Positions 51,898 through 60,950 of a stretch of DNA of 64,000 nt are shown piece by piece. Position numbers and translations under genes: made by a program. This DNA is from an uncultured Aquimarina sp. Its GTDB lineage: Bacteria > Bacteroidota > Bacteroidia > Flavobacteriales > Flavobacteriaceae. The notes below the pieces were generated by a model that worked only from the letters and a program-made list of their open reading frames with translations, had not been told where the DNA came from and did not search any database. The stretch is taken from positions 62,001-126,000 of the forward strand of contig CANMML010000008.1 in NCBI GenBank assembly GCA_947499005.1. The letters are read 5' to 3'. Within the stretch, counting starts at the first letter, position 1; the number at the start of each line of letters is the position of its first letter.

Positions 51898-53253
51898 GTG
51901 AATTTTTCTGATTTAAATTTAAATACTCCGCTCTTAAATGCTTTAGAGGATTTAGGCTTTGAAACGCCTACTCCTATTCAACAAGAATCATTTTCAGTAA
52001 TCATGTCTGGAAAAGATGTAGTGGGTATTGCCCAAACGGGTACAGGTAAGACATTGGCTTACACTTTACCTATTCTAAGAATGCTAGCCTATAGTGATAA
52101 ACGAATTCCTCGTGTTTTGATCATGGTTCCTACTCGTGAATTGGTAAATCAGGTTGTAGATGAAGTTGAGAAATTAGCTAAATATCAAAACCACACTGTT
52201 TTAGGTGTTTATGGTGGCACTAATATCAATACACAAAAAAAGGCTCTTGTAGAAGGTTGTGATATTATTGTAGCGACACCAGGTCGTTTATATGATTTGG
52301 CTTTAGCCAAAGCTGTTAATTTAAAAACCATTCAAAAACTAATCGTTGATGAAGTAGATGTAATGCTAGATCTAGGTTTCAAGTTTCAAATTGAAAACAT
52401 TATCGAGTTACTTCCTATTAAAAGGCAGAGCATCTTATTTTCGGCTACTATGACTGAAAAAGTCGAAAACATTATCAAAGATTCTTTTATAGAGCCCTCC
52501 ACAATTTCTGTAGCTATAAGTGGAACTCCGCTAGCCAACATAACGCAAGAAGGGTATCAAGTCCAAAATTTTTACACCAAACTGAATTTACTTCAATACC
52601 TACTTGAAGATTCAGAAACCTATCATAAGGTAATTGTCTTCGGAAGTAACAAACGTATGGTAGATCGAATTTTTGAGGGAATTGGAATGCATTTCCCTGA
52701 ACAAATTGCAGTTATTCATTCCAATAAAACCCAAAACTACAGAGAGCGAAGCATTAAACAGTTTGAAGCTGGAGAAAAACGCATTTTAGTTGCTACGGAT
52801 GTTATGGCTCGTGGTATCGATATTGAAAGTGTCAGTCATGTTATCAATGTAGACACCCCTTCTTATCCCGAAAATTACATTCATAGAATTGGACGTACAG
52901 GACGAGCAGAAAAAAAGGGTCATGCTATTGTAATGACTACAGAAAAAGAAACATTGTTTCTTGAAGATATCGAAAAGTTAATGCAAATGGAAATTATACA
53001 ACTTCCATTCCCTGAAGATGTTGAAATTTCTTCAGAATTAACTCCTGATGAACGTCCCAAAATTAAAGAAATCGACACAACACGTCGTAAAAAGAGAAGT
53101 AAAGCTCCCGAAAAAGGCACTTCTTTTCATGAAAAGAAGGACAAAAACAAAAAAGAAAATCTTGGAGGAAGCTACCGAAGAGAGATGGCTAAAAAATATA
53201 AGAAACCTAAGACAAAAGGGGATAAAAATTTTAACAAAAAGTTTAAGAAATAA
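51898..53253 (+). CDS. DEAD-box RNA helicase, RhlE/SrmB-like, GTG start
   Basis: A 451-residue helicase: Q-motif FETPTPIQQESF, Walker A AQTGTGKT near 48, VPTREL, TPGR, Walker B variant VDEVDVML (D-E-V-D instead of D-E-A-D), SAT, DVMARGID and HRIGRTGRAE. The C-terminal ~70 residues are Lys-rich and disordered. DEVD variants exist in Bacteroidota helicases and keep the two acidic residues needed for ATP hydrolysis. The start is GTG at 51898: it gives the normal N-terminus and fits the -7 box; the first ATG would remove the Q-motif. Confidence 0.88.
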   Translation: MNFSDLNLNTPLLNALEDLGFETPTPIQQESFSVIMSGKDVVGIAQTGTGKTLAYTLPILRMLAYSDKRIPRVLIMVPTRELVNQVVDEVEKLAKYQNHTVLGVYGGTNINTQKKALVEGCDIIVATPGRLYDLALAKAVNLKTIQKLIVDEVDVMLDLGFKFQIENIIELLPIKRQSILFSATMTEKVENIIKDSFIEPSTISVAISGTPLANITQEGYQVQNFYTKLNLLQYLLEDSETYHKVIVFGSNKRMVDRIFEGIGMHFPEQIAVIHSNKTQNYRERSIKQFEAGEKRILVATDVMARGIDIESVSHVINVDTPSYPENYIHRIGRTGRAEKKGHAIVMTTEKETLFLEDIEKLMQMEIIQLPFPEDVEISSELTPDERPKIKEIDTTRRKKRSKAPEKGTSFHEKKDKNKKENLGGSYRREMAKKYKKPKTKGDKNFNKKFKK

Positions 53254-53268
53254 TTTTAAGAATTCTTG

Positions 53269-53310
53269 AATCAACTACCTCTAGGTCTAAAGCTCCAGAG
53301 GTAGTTGATT
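53269..53310. terminator. Bidirectional terminator after the helicase gene
   Basis: A perfect 14-base stem: AATCAACTACCTCT (53269-53282) with AGAGGTAGTTGATT (53297-53310), loop 14. It lies between convergent stops at 53253 and 53315; T-rich sequence follows on the plus strand. Confidence 0.75.
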
Positions 53311-53314
53311 GAAA

Positions 53315-53905
53315 TTATTTTTTCAAAATCAATTCTATAGTTCCCCTGTGATTCCCGTCACAATCTGTACCTGTTATATCAAACAAGATTTGATTGTCTT
53401 TTTTCAACTCTCCTTGACCATTAAATTCACCCCTACAAGTCGGAGGTGTTTCAATAAATTTTAAAGAAGCTTTGTTATCCGCAGTAATAGTTATTGTAAT
53501 AGGGCCAATATCAAACTTAGGGCTATTTTCGCTTTGTTTCCATAAAAATGATCCATTAAGTTCTCCATTATCAGCAACTTCTAAAACAAGTTCACTAAAA
53601 CTATTATCAGTATCGTTAGAAAAAGTCTTATTCGTATCTGTGGTACTGTTCCATATTAATTGGTATGTTCCTACACTCAATACAAAACTTTCAACTTCAC
53701 ATTTTTCACAGACTCCCCCACAGTCGATTTCCACTTCGTCTTGGTTCATTATGCCATCACTACAAGTAGCAACAACCTCCTTCTCTTCTGGCGCACCATC
53801 ATCATTGTCACTACATGAAAATAAGATCGTACAAGATAAAATTGCCAAAAGCAATTTTAAAATTGATGTTACCCAGTTAAACGAATTACATTTTAAGCTA
53901 ATCAT
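53315..53905 (-). CDS. Lipoprotein with DCGG cysteine motif
   Basis: A 196-residue lipoprotein with lipobox I-L-F-S-C (Cys31), followed by CSDGIMNQDEVEIDCGGVCEKC, a four-cysteine metal- or disulfide-type motif that recurs in many Bacteroidota surface proteins. The remaining 120 residues look like a lipocalin-like beta-sandwich: SVGTYQLIWNST, LNGSFLWKQ, ITITITADNKASLKF, CRGEFNGQGELKKDNQILFDITGTDCDG. It is likely on the cell surface; ligand unknown. The adjacent membrane AraC regulator is 85 bases upstream on the same strand. Confidence 0.8.
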   Translation of the reverse strand: MISLKCNSFNWVTSILKLLLAILSCTILFSCSDNDDGAPEEKEVVATCSDGIMNQDEVEIDCGGVCEKCEVESFVLSVGTYQLIWNSTTDTNKTFSNDTDNSFSELVLEVADNGELNGSFLWKQSENSPKFDIGPITITITADNKASLKFIETPPTCRGEFNGQGELKKDNQILFDITGTDCDGNHRGTIELILKK

Positions 53906-53990
53906 AAATTTATGTTTTAAAGTTTTACTTGGTGTAAATAAATGATGCTTAAATCTGCCTTTCGACCGTTTGTATGTATTCGCACCTTTT

Positions 53991-55091
53991 TTAGGTAACT
54001 AATTCTAACTCCTTAACAAAAGAAGAAGGCGTAACTCCTTTGATGGATTTAAAAGATTTATTAAAAGTAGATTTAGAATTAAACCCCGATGCAAAAGCTA
54101 TTGATAATAATGTATGTGAATGATGTTCTCCTTTGTTTATTCTCCTCATAAATTCCTCTACCCTTAATTCATTTACATATATATAAAATGTTTTATTGAG
54201 TTTATTATTAAGATACCATGAAAGGTCATTTGGGCTGACATCAATCATTTTTGACAATTCATTTAATGTCAATTGAGGATTCAGATAAAATTCTTGTTGC
54301 TTTTTAGCTTCTAACAATGATTTTTCTATGCTTTGTGAAACCCCTTTCGCAACCCTTTTTAATTTCTTTGTGTTAGCAACTGTAGTTTCAAAAAGCTTTG
54401 GATTACTAATAGCATAGAATGAAATGTAAAAGAAAAAAAGAGGAATCAATGTCCACACCGTACCATAATTCCAATAAGGGTTATACTTATTGAATCCTTT
54501 ATTTAATATAAAGATACCTAACCAATTTACTAAAATGAACGTACAACAAATGAGTACAAAACGACCAAAAATTAAGGCCTGATTTCGAGCTTTCCCATCT
54601 CTTAATGATTGTTTAATAGTATAAAATGATAGTATCGAAAATGCTAAATTTGAAATAATAGCTAGAAATACATACCAAAAGAATAAAGCATTAAAAGCTC
54701 CTGCATCCCTCAATCTTATATACTGATCATGTGGGATATTAACCATTACTAGAAAAACAAGAAATTGCAGAAATACTAGTGTGTAATAATACCATGGCAG
54801 CTTTGGAGATACCGAAGATATTGCACGAATATATCTATACAACAAAGGACCAAAGAGGTAAATAATTATTTCTGGAAAAAACATCCATTGTATTAGATTC
54901 CCTAAATTCAACATTGGTAGAATTAACCTCCCCGATAATGTAAAACAAAAAGATATTAATAATGTCCTTAATACTCTATTAACAATAGGATTTCCCGATT
55001 TTACATTCGACAAAGAGATTACTAAAAATATTCCTTGAAAAACACCTGCTATGATTAGCAGTTCTTCTATTTTTCTTACAACTTCTACCAT
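53991..55091 (-). CDS. Membrane-bound AraC-family transcriptional regulator
   Basis: A 366-residue protein with an N-terminal domain of about seven membrane helices (1-235; for example ELLIIAGVFQGIFLVISL and LVFLQFLVFLVMV), then a cytoplasmic linker and a C-terminal AraC double helix-turn-helix (about 265-365): LTLNELSKMIDVSPNDLSWYLN and LLSIAFASGFNSKSTFNKSFKSIKGVTPSSFVKE. This architecture is common in Bacteroidota; the signal sensed and the target are unknown. The lipoprotein downstream or the divergent aldose epimerase are candidate targets. Confidence 0.88.
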   Translation of the reverse strand: MVEVVRKIEELLIIAGVFQGIFLVISLSNVKSGNPIVNRVLRTLLISFCFTLSGRLILPMLNLGNLIQWMFFPEIIIYLFGPLLYRYIRAISSVSPKLPWYYYTLVFLQFLVFLVMVNIPHDQYIRLRDAGAFNALFFWYVFLAIISNLAFSILSFYTIKQSLRDGKARNQALIFGRFVLICCTFILVNWLGIFILNKGFNKYNPYWNYGTVWTLIPLFFFYISFYAISNPKLFETTVANTKKLKRVAKGVSQSIEKSLLEAKKQQEFYLNPQLTLNELSKMIDVSPNDLSWYLNNKLNKTFYIYVNELRVEEFMRRINKGEHHSHTLLSIAFASGFNSKSTFNKSFKSIKGVTPSSFVKELELVT

Positions 55092-55413
55092 TATTAATTT
55101 CTCGCTATTAAATCAAATAGTTATCATCAAATTTATTCTTCAAACAATATAAAAATTAAATATAGATGCTTTCATTCCTTACTTTTATTGTCTAATTATT
55201 TGACAATACAAAAAAGTGTTAATATCTCTTACATAGGCTTCTTTTATTTAAAAGTCACTATTTTGTAGTGTTAAACACAGTATGTACTTTAGTATATTAA
55301 TATTTACGTCCTTAAAAACTACTTAACCGTTTACTAAATTCTTTGAATTTGTTGGACTGATACGAAATGAAAAATCCTACGCATTATTAGGCGAACAAAC
55401 AAAACAAGCAAAA
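55092..55413. promoter_or_regulatory. 322-base divergent region between the AraC regulator and epimerase genes
   Basis: Holds the minus-strand -7 box TAAATTTG (55128-55135), 37 bases before the AraC ATG. On the plus strand a -7-like TGAATTTG lies about 60 bases before the epimerase start. Very A+T-rich; I see no further frame, RNA gene or clear operator. Confidence 0.45.
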
Positions 55414-56277
55414 ATGACTATAGAAAATGAATACCTACGTGTTGAAATAAAGCAACTTGGTGGTGAAATGATTAGTCTTTTCAACAAAACAACCAATACA
55501 GAAATGCTTTGGCAAGGAGATCCTCAATTTTGGAATGGACAAGCGCCTATTTTATTTCCAACAATAGGGAATCTAAAAAACAATACTTATATCCATAACG
55601 GAGAAAAGTACAAATTAGGACGTCATGGTTTTGCACGTCGTAGTAATGAATGGCTTATAGAAAAGGTTAGCAATTCTGAAATAACAGCTACACTAGCAGC
55701 TAGTAAAACGTCTTTAGAAGTATATCCTTTTCAATTTGTTCTTGAAGTCACTTATTCTTTAAACGAAAAAAGAGTAATTGTCAATCATAAAGTCATCAAT
55801 CTAGGGAAAGAGCCTTTACCTTTTTCTATTGGAGGGCATACAGCTTATAACATTTTAGCTGATGGTACTAAACATGAGGACTATTTCCTTTCTTTTGTTG
55901 AGACAGAAACTGATAAGCGGTATTTTTTAAATAACAAAGGCTTAATTACTGGTGAAACAGAAACTGTTTTAAACAAGACCAACCAGTTAAAAATTACTGA
56001 AACCTTATTTGATAAAGATGCTTTAATTTTTAAACATTTAAAATCTAAACGTATTGGGCTTCACGGACCGAAAGGCCAACTATTAGAGGTATCCTTTGAA
56101 GATTTTCCTTTTATCGGGATCTGGTCAGCACCTAAAGCACCTTTTGTATGTATAGAACCTTGGATTGGACATGCTGACACCATTGAAAGCACACAAAACT
56201 TATTTGATAAAGAAGGAAGTGTTTCTTTAGAGGCTTCTAAGGGTTTTGAGGCCAGTTATAGCATTACAATTACTTAA
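55414..56277 (+). CDS. Aldose 1-epimerase family protein
   Basis: A 287-residue galactose-mutarotase-like protein: LPTIGNLKN-type segment ILFPTIGNLKNN, GRHGFARRSNEW with a catalytic-type His, the second His region GGHTAYNILADGTKHEDY, and the late acidic residue in FVCIEPWIGHADT (Glu as base). Relatives interconvert alpha and beta anomers of hexoses or hexose phosphates; this shorter group (with E-P-W) includes YihR and glucose-6-phosphate epimerase-like proteins. Monocistronic, ending in a strong terminator. Confidence 0.88.
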   Translation: MTIENEYLRVEIKQLGGEMISLFNKTTNTEMLWQGDPQFWNGQAPILFPTIGNLKNNTYIHNGEKYKLGRHGFARRSNEWLIEKVSNSEITATLAASKTSLEVYPFQFVLEVTYSLNEKRVIVNHKVINLGKEPLPFSIGGHTAYNILADGTKHEDYFLSFVETETDKRYFLNNKGLITGETETVLNKTNQLKITETLFDKDALIFKHLKSKRIGLHGPKGQLLEVSFEDFPFIGIWSAPKAPFVCIEPWIGHADTIESTQNLFDKEGSVSLEASKGFEASYSITIT

Positions 56278-56283
56278 AAAAAA

Positions 56284-56325
56284 GAGATGCTGGAAATTCT
56301 ATTCTAGCATCTCAATTGTTTTTTT
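56284..56325 (+). terminator. Terminator of the epimerase gene
   Basis: GAGATGCTGGAA (56284-56295) pairs with TTCTAGCATCTC (56302-56313, one wobble), loop of six, followed by a T7 run at 56319-56325. Confidence 0.9.
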
Positions 56326-56329
56326 ATAT

Positions 56330-56610
56330 CTAGTAACAATTACCGATACGTACTATATCTACGTTGTCTACACAACCACCGCTTGTCATATGACCTAATG
56401 CTAGATTCACATTGTAACCGCAAATCTCGACACAAGCTCTATTCTCACGACCACTACATTTATAGTTAACACATATTCTATAGCGAGCGTGTGCATTTAT
56501 TGATTGATCCGAAGAAAAATTTTCCTCAGTTGGTTCTGTTTTGCTCTCTATGACTTCACTATTAATATTAGCAAAAGTTAGAAATGAAGCAAAAATTTAC
56601 TTTTTTTCAT
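56330..56610 (-). pseudogene. Broken copy of the Cys-rich secreted protein family
   Basis: From ATG 56610 the frame reads MKKSKFLLHF and stops. One base out of register, the frame from about 56596 down to the TAG at 56330 is open and reads through FASFLTFAN and then RYRICVNYKCSGRENRAC to GNCY, closely similar to the intact gene at 57103, with all six cysteines. About 20 bases of the signal-peptide region are missing relative to the paralogues, which destroys both frame and signal; no other start exists in the good frame. The mature part is undamaged, so the break is recent. Confidence 0.8.
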
Positions 56611-56632
56611 CACTGTTATTTAATTAAATACT

Positions 56633-56986
56633 TTAAAAACAATAACCTACTTGTTGTATATCTACTGAACCTGTTATAGTAGCTCCTGGACATGCGACAC
56701 GAGCCAATTGAACAGCTATATATGCAGCTGCGAAAGAATTTCCACACTCAGTATGACAAAACTCTCTAGTTTGTCCATTACAATTTTGTACAGTTATACA
56801 GCCTCTATATTTAAAACCAAAGAATTCACTGACATCTTCTAAACACATGTCTTCAGTGATTGTAATCGTGACTGTTTCTGATACTACTTCTTCTTTAGAT
56901 GGTGTTGTTTTGTGATCATTATTAGCAAAAGCTATAATTGCCATAAACATTAAAACGATTGATACTACTTTACTTTTTTTCATCAC
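56633..56986 (-). CDS. Small Cys-rich secreted protein, family member
   Basis: A 117-residue protein with a signal peptide MKKSKVVSIVLMFMAIIAFA that is nearly identical to that of 57103. The mature part has cysteines spaced C-x5-C-x7-C-x3-C-x17-C-x16-C-F at the C-terminus, plus one extra Cys (MCLED). An even number of closely spaced cysteines after export suggests disulfide bonds. It is more diverged from the gene at 57103 than the pseudogene is. I know no family; a small exported structural, inhibitor-like or bacteriocin-like protein would fit, without proof. Confidence 0.7.
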   Translation of the reverse strand: MMKKSKVVSIVLMFMAIIAFANNDHKTTPSKEEVVSETVTITITEDMCLEDVSEFFGFKYRGCITVQNCNGQTREFCHTECGNSFAAAYIAVQLARVACPGATITGSVDIQQVGYCF

Positions 56987-57019
56987 TATTATTTAGTTTA
57001 ATTAATTACTTTAGAAACT

Positions 57020-57090
57020 AAGAGGTATTAGAAGTCAACAAAATCATCATTTCAAAGTAACGATGAAACAATTCTGCTCTAATACCTCTT
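57020..57090 (-). repeat. Inverted repeat between two Cys-rich genes
   Basis: AAGAGGTATTAGA (57020-57032) pairs perfectly with TCTAATACCTCTT (57078-57090); loop 45. It lies between the stop of the gene at 57103 and the start of the one at 56633 on the minus strand, so it may terminate or attenuate between the two. Confidence 0.6.
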
Positions 57091-57102
57091 GTTTAAAATA
57101 AT

Positions 57103-57417
57103 TTAGTAACAAAAACCAATACTTACTATATCTATATTGTCTACACAACCTCCATTTGTCATTTGACCTAATGCTAGATTCGCATTGTAACCACAAATCT
57201 CTACACAAGCGCGATGTTCCCTACCAGCACATTTGTAATCAACGCATATTCTATATCGACGGTGTGATTGGAAATTTTGATATAAAGAAAAATCTTCACT
57301 AAGTTCTGTCTTACATTCTTCAATTTCGTTATCTGCATTATTTCCACTATCCGTACTAGCGAAAGCGAAAACTGCTACAAACATTAAAACGATTGATACT
57401 ACTTTACTTTTTTTCAT
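57103..57417 (-). CDS. Small Cys-rich secreted protein, family member
   Basis: A 104-residue protein with signal peptide MKKSKVVSIVLMFVAVFAFA and a mature part of about 84 residues with C-x4-C-x7-C-x3-C-x15-C-x11-C-Y at its C-terminal half (RRYRICVDYKC to GFCY). First gene of a tandem set of three on the same strand. The signal peptide is conserved more strongly than the mature part, typical of recently duplicated secreted families. No function is recognisable. Confidence 0.7.
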   Translation of the reverse strand: MKKSKVVSIVLMFVAVFAFASTDSGNNADNEIEECKTELSEDFSLYQNFQSHRRYRICVDYKCAGREHRACVEICGYNANLALGQMTNGGCVDNIDIVSIGFCY

Positions 57418-57792
57418 GATTGTTGTTTTTAAAAAGTTTACAGCAATCTAAAAAACTAAAATACAAACACTTAATGAATTCATATAAACTCGTTGTCATA
57501 CAAAAATTTTCGACTTAACTAATCATTACAACAAAAATATCCTACACAACCAACATCTTACCTTACAAACACAAATAACTATTATACAGAATGTTACAAT
57601 TACTTACATGTAATAGTTATATAAATCAAAACAAGCAAAAACTCTTAACAATTCTAGTTGTCCTGTTATTTTCATCTACCCATAAATAATTGTATTATGT
57701 AAAAAAACGATGATAAAATTTAGTTAAAGATTGATCGAACTAAACGTTTAATTAGCCATTTTTGTCGTTGAAAATCATTCTAATAGAATATT
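57418..57792. other. 375-base gap before the ABC exporter gene
   Basis: Divergent region between the Cys-rich genes and the ABC exporter. It contains a perfect 10-base inverted repeat, ATAACTATTA (57575-57584) and TAATAGTTAT (57611-57620), loop 26. No exact TAnnTTTG box is found near either gene. No frame or RNA gene is evident. Confidence 0.5.
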
Positions 57793-59538
57793 GTGAACAA
57801 AATCAATACTGAAAAATACAATCTTGGTAAAGCATTTAAGGAAATCATTTGGCCAAGAAAAAAACTAGTGTTTATTGGATTAATCCTAATTATAATTAGC
57901 AGACTATCTGGACTAGTGCTTCCAATGGCTAGTAAATATCTAATAGATGATGTAATCGTTAAAAAAGATATTCAAATGCTTTGGTGGCTAATTGGTGGGG
58001 TTATTTTAGCTATTGTTTTACAAGCAAGCACCTCTTTTCTCTTAACACGAATCTTAAGCGTACAAGCCCAATACCTTATTCGCGAATTGCGTGTTAAGGT
58101 TCAAGAAAAGGTACTATCACTCCCTATTTCTTTTTTTGACAATCAAAAATCGGGAGCTCTTGTTTCTCGCATCATGAGTGATGTAGAAGGAGTTCGCAAT
58201 CTAATTGGTACTGGTTTAGTCCAACTTATAGGCGGATCTTTTGCAGCGATTGTATCCTTAGTTTTATTACTTAGAATAAGCGTTTCCATGACCTTATTTG
58301 TATTACTACCTGTTTCGTTTTTTGGTCTGATTGCCTTGAAGGCTTTCAAAATAATACGTCCTATTTTCAAAAAACGAACGATAATTAATGCGCAAGTAAA
58401 AGGGCGTTTAACCGAAACCTTAGCTGGTGTTCGAGTTATTAAAGGATTTAATGCAGAAAAACAAGAACAAAAAACATTTGAAAAAGGGACTCTAGAACTA
58501 TTTAATAATGTCAAGAAAAGTTTAACGGCAACTGCTTTTATGAGTAGCTCTTCTACCTTTTTGTTGGGAGTTGCTACTGCAGGAATCATGGGTCTCGGAG
58601 GATACAAAATCATGAATGAAGTTATTACTACAGGAGATTTTCTTTCCTTTACATTACTTCTTGGTTTTATGGTGGCTCCTATTTTACAAATGAGTAATAT
58701 CGGAAGTCAAATTACCGAAGCCTTTGCTGGACTAGAACGTACAGAAGAATTAATGAATATTACTTCTGAGGATGATCTTCCTGAGCGTACCATTGAATTA
58801 GAAAATATTGAAGGAAATATTGAATTCAAAAATGTGCGTTTTGCTTATGAAAATGACAAAGAAGTTATCCATCAAATTAACTTAAAAGCAAACAAAGGAA
58901 CCGTAACAGCACTAGTCGGCTCATCGGGTTCAGGAAAGTCTACTATGGCGAGTCTAGCGGCTTCTTTTTTAAAACCTACAGATGGTGTTGTAAGTGTCGA
59001 TGGGAAAGACCTTAGCAAGGTACGTTTGAGTTCTTATCGTAAAAATCTTGGTGTAGTACTTCAAGATGAATTTTTATTTGAAGGAAGCATTCGAGAAAAC
59101 ATCACTTTCGGAAATCCTAATGCTACGGAATCTGATATTCAAAATGCGATTGAAGCTGCCTATGTAAACGAATTTACAGATCGTTTCGAAGATGGCTTAG
59201 AAACCTTAATTGGAGAACGTGGTGTAAAACTATCTGGTGGACAACGTCAACGCCTTGCTATTGCCAGAGCTATATTAGCAGATCCTAAGATTTTAATTTT
59301 AGATGAAGCTACTTCTAACCTAGACACAGAAAGTGAATTAATGATTCAAAAAAGTTTAGAACACTTAATGGAAGGGCGAACAACAATAGTCATTGCACAT
59401 CGCTTGAGCACTATTCGTAAAGCAGACCAAATTCTCGTTATTGAAGAAGGAAATATAGCTGAACAAGGAAATCATGATAGCTTACTAGAGGCTAAAGGAA
59501 GATATTTTGATTTGTATACATATCAGTCTAGAATCTAG
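57793..59538 (+). CDS. ABC exporter, homodimeric MsbA/BmrA-like, GTG start
   Basis: A 581-residue half-transporter: six helices (1-310), then an ATPase with Walker A GSSGSGKST, Q-loop VVLQDEFLFEG, signature KLSGGQRQR, Walker B ILILDEATSNLD and H-loop IVIAHRLST. The GTG at 57793 is the first possible start and gives the normal helix 1. The substrate cannot be told; compared with the exporter at 21523 it lacks the long loop between helices 1 and 2, so it belongs to a different group. No accessory peptidase domain is present. Confidence 0.85.
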   Translation: MNKINTEKYNLGKAFKEIIWPRKKLVFIGLILIIISRLSGLVLPMASKYLIDDVIVKKDIQMLWWLIGGVILAIVLQASTSFLLTRILSVQAQYLIRELRVKVQEKVLSLPISFFDNQKSGALVSRIMSDVEGVRNLIGTGLVQLIGGSFAAIVSLVLLLRISVSMTLFVLLPVSFFGLIALKAFKIIRPIFKKRTIINAQVKGRLTETLAGVRVIKGFNAEKQEQKTFEKGTLELFNNVKKSLTATAFMSSSSTFLLGVATAGIMGLGGYKIMNEVITTGDFLSFTLLLGFMVAPILQMSNIGSQITEAFAGLERTEELMNITSEDDLPERTIELENIEGNIEFKNVRFAYENDKEVIHQINLKANKGTVTALVGSSGSGKSTMASLAASFLKPTDGVVSVDGKDLSKVRLSSYRKNLGVVLQDEFLFEGSIRENITFGNPNATESDIQNAIEAAYVNEFTDRFEDGLETLIGERGVKLSGGQRQRLAIARAILADPKILILDEATSNLDTESELMIQKSLEHLMEGRTTIVIAHRLSTIRKADQILVIEEGNIAEQGNHDSLLEAKGRYFDLYTYQSRI

Positions 59539-59540
59539 TC

Positions 59541-59608
59541 ATTAAGTAAAGAACACAAAGTATTCAAACCTTTTGTATAATCTTTGTACTTTGTAGTCTT
59601 TACTTAAT
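59541..59608. repeat. Two-tier inverted repeat between exporter and symporter genes
   Basis: Outer arms ATTAAGTAAAG (59541-59551) and CTTTACTTAAT (59598-59608) are perfect. Inside them, CAAAGTA (59556-59562) and TACTTTG (59587-59593) are also perfect, with four unpaired bases on each side between the tiers. The loop is 24. It starts two bases after the exporter stop and ends nine bases before the TTG start of the next gene. Confidence 0.7.
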
Positions 59609-59617
59609 ACTTCTCTT

Positions 59618-60934
59618 TTGAAAAAAATAGCGCTACACTGGCAAATTTTAATTGGAATGCTTCTTGGAATCTTGTTTGGGTATACCATGACATTACTTCC
59701 TTGGGGTAAATCTTTGATTCAGGATTGGATCTCTCCTCTAGGAACCATTTTCATTAATCTTTTAAAATTAATTGCTGTTCCTCTAATTTTAGCTTCTTTA
59801 ATTAAAGGAATCTCCGATTTAAAAGATATTTCTAAATTTAAACGCATTGGAGGAAGAACTATTCTAATTTATATTTCAACTACCATTATTGCTATTGTGA
59901 TTGGATTATCCTTAGTTAATATTTTACAACCTGGAGCCAATATTACCGAAGCCACCATAAATAAGCTGACAGAAACCTATGCGACGAATGCTAAAATAAG
60001 TTCTCGTATTGCAGAAGCTAGCAAACAACAAAGTCAAGGTCCATTACAGTTTTTAATCGATATGGTTCCTCAAAATGCTGTTGCTGCAATGTCAAATAAT
60101 AAATTAATGCTACAGGTTATTTTCTTTGCTATTTTCTTAGGAATTTCAATGTTATTAATCCCAGAAAAAGAAAGTGACTCTTTAAAAAAGTTTTTTGATA
60201 GCCTTAACAGTGTCGTACTAAAAATGGTAGATCTCATCATGTTAGGAGCACCTTATGCAGTTTTTGCCTTATTAGCTAAAGTAATTGTAACCGCCGACGA
60301 TCCTGACATTTTAATAGCATTGCTTCGATATGCTGGTACTGTTGTTTTAGGTTTGTTACTTATGGTATTGGTATATATTTTGGCGATAGCATTTTACACT
60401 AAAAAATCTCCTATTTGGTTTTTAAAACAAATTAGCCCTGCCCAATTATTGGCATTTTCTACAAGCTCTAGTGCTGCAACATTACCTGTAACTATGGAGC
60501 GTGTTGAGGAACATGTTGGGGTAGATCAAGAAGTATCTAGCTTTGTATTACCTGTTGGGGCAACAATAAATATGGATGGAACCAGCTTGTACCAAGCCGT
60601 TGCAGCTGTATTTATTATGCAGGTGTTATGGCCAGAAGGATTAACATTATCTAATCAATTAAGTATTATTTTAACTGCTTTATTGGCTTCAATAGGATCT
60701 GCTGCAGTTCCTGGGGCAGGAATGGTAATGTTGGTTATTGTACTAGAAACTGTTGGTTTTCCTTCAGAACGATTGGCCGTTGGATTAGCACTTATTTTCG
60801 CAATTGATCGTCCATTAGACATGTTACGCACGACAATTAATGTAACTGGTGATGCTACAGTGGCAACTATTGTCGCTAAAAGTGTAGGTAAACTTGGGAA
60901 ACCCAATATTAAAGATTGGGATGACCATCTTTGA
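59618..60934 (+). CDS. Dicarboxylate/amino acid:cation symporter (DAACS family), TTG start
   Basis: A 438-residue GltP/DctA-type transporter taking up C4-dicarboxylates or acidic amino acids with H+ or Na+. Eight helices and two re-entrant loops: the serine-rich hairpin SSSAATLPVTME (near 285), the GATINMDGTSLY cation/substrate motif (near 315), and the second hairpin around ASIGSAAVPGAGMVMLV. Start: no ATG fits, and TTG at 59618 gives the normal MKKIALHWQILIGM N-terminus. Which substrate it takes is not resolved. Confidence 0.9.
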   Translation: MKKIALHWQILIGMLLGILFGYTMTLLPWGKSLIQDWISPLGTIFINLLKLIAVPLILASLIKGISDLKDISKFKRIGGRTILIYISTTIIAIVIGLSLVNILQPGANITEATINKLTETYATNAKISSRIAEASKQQSQGPLQFLIDMVPQNAVAAMSNNKLMLQVIFFAIFLGISMLLIPEKESDSLKKFFDSLNSVVLKMVDLIMLGAPYAVFALLAKVIVTADDPDILIALLRYAGTVVLGLLLMVLVYILAIAFYTKKSPIWFLKQISPAQLLAFSTSSSAATLPVTMERVEEHVGVDQEVSSFVLPVGATINMDGTSLYQAVAAVFIMQVLWPEGLTLSNQLSIILTALLASIGSAAVPGAGMVMLVIVLETVGFPSERLAVGLALIFAIDRPLDMLRTTINVTGDATVATIVAKSVGKLGKPNIKDWDDHL

Positions 60935-60950
60935 TTAGGTTCTTCTTGTT

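Noticed and set aside
58143-58613. 156-codon frame opposite the ABC exporter
   Set aside because: Antisense shadow of a well-supported transporter gene, with no start signal and no recognisable protein.
59541-59608. AAGTA/TACTT blocks as another nitrate operator
   Set aside because: The spacing is tens of bases instead of four and the neighbouring genes have no link to nitrate.
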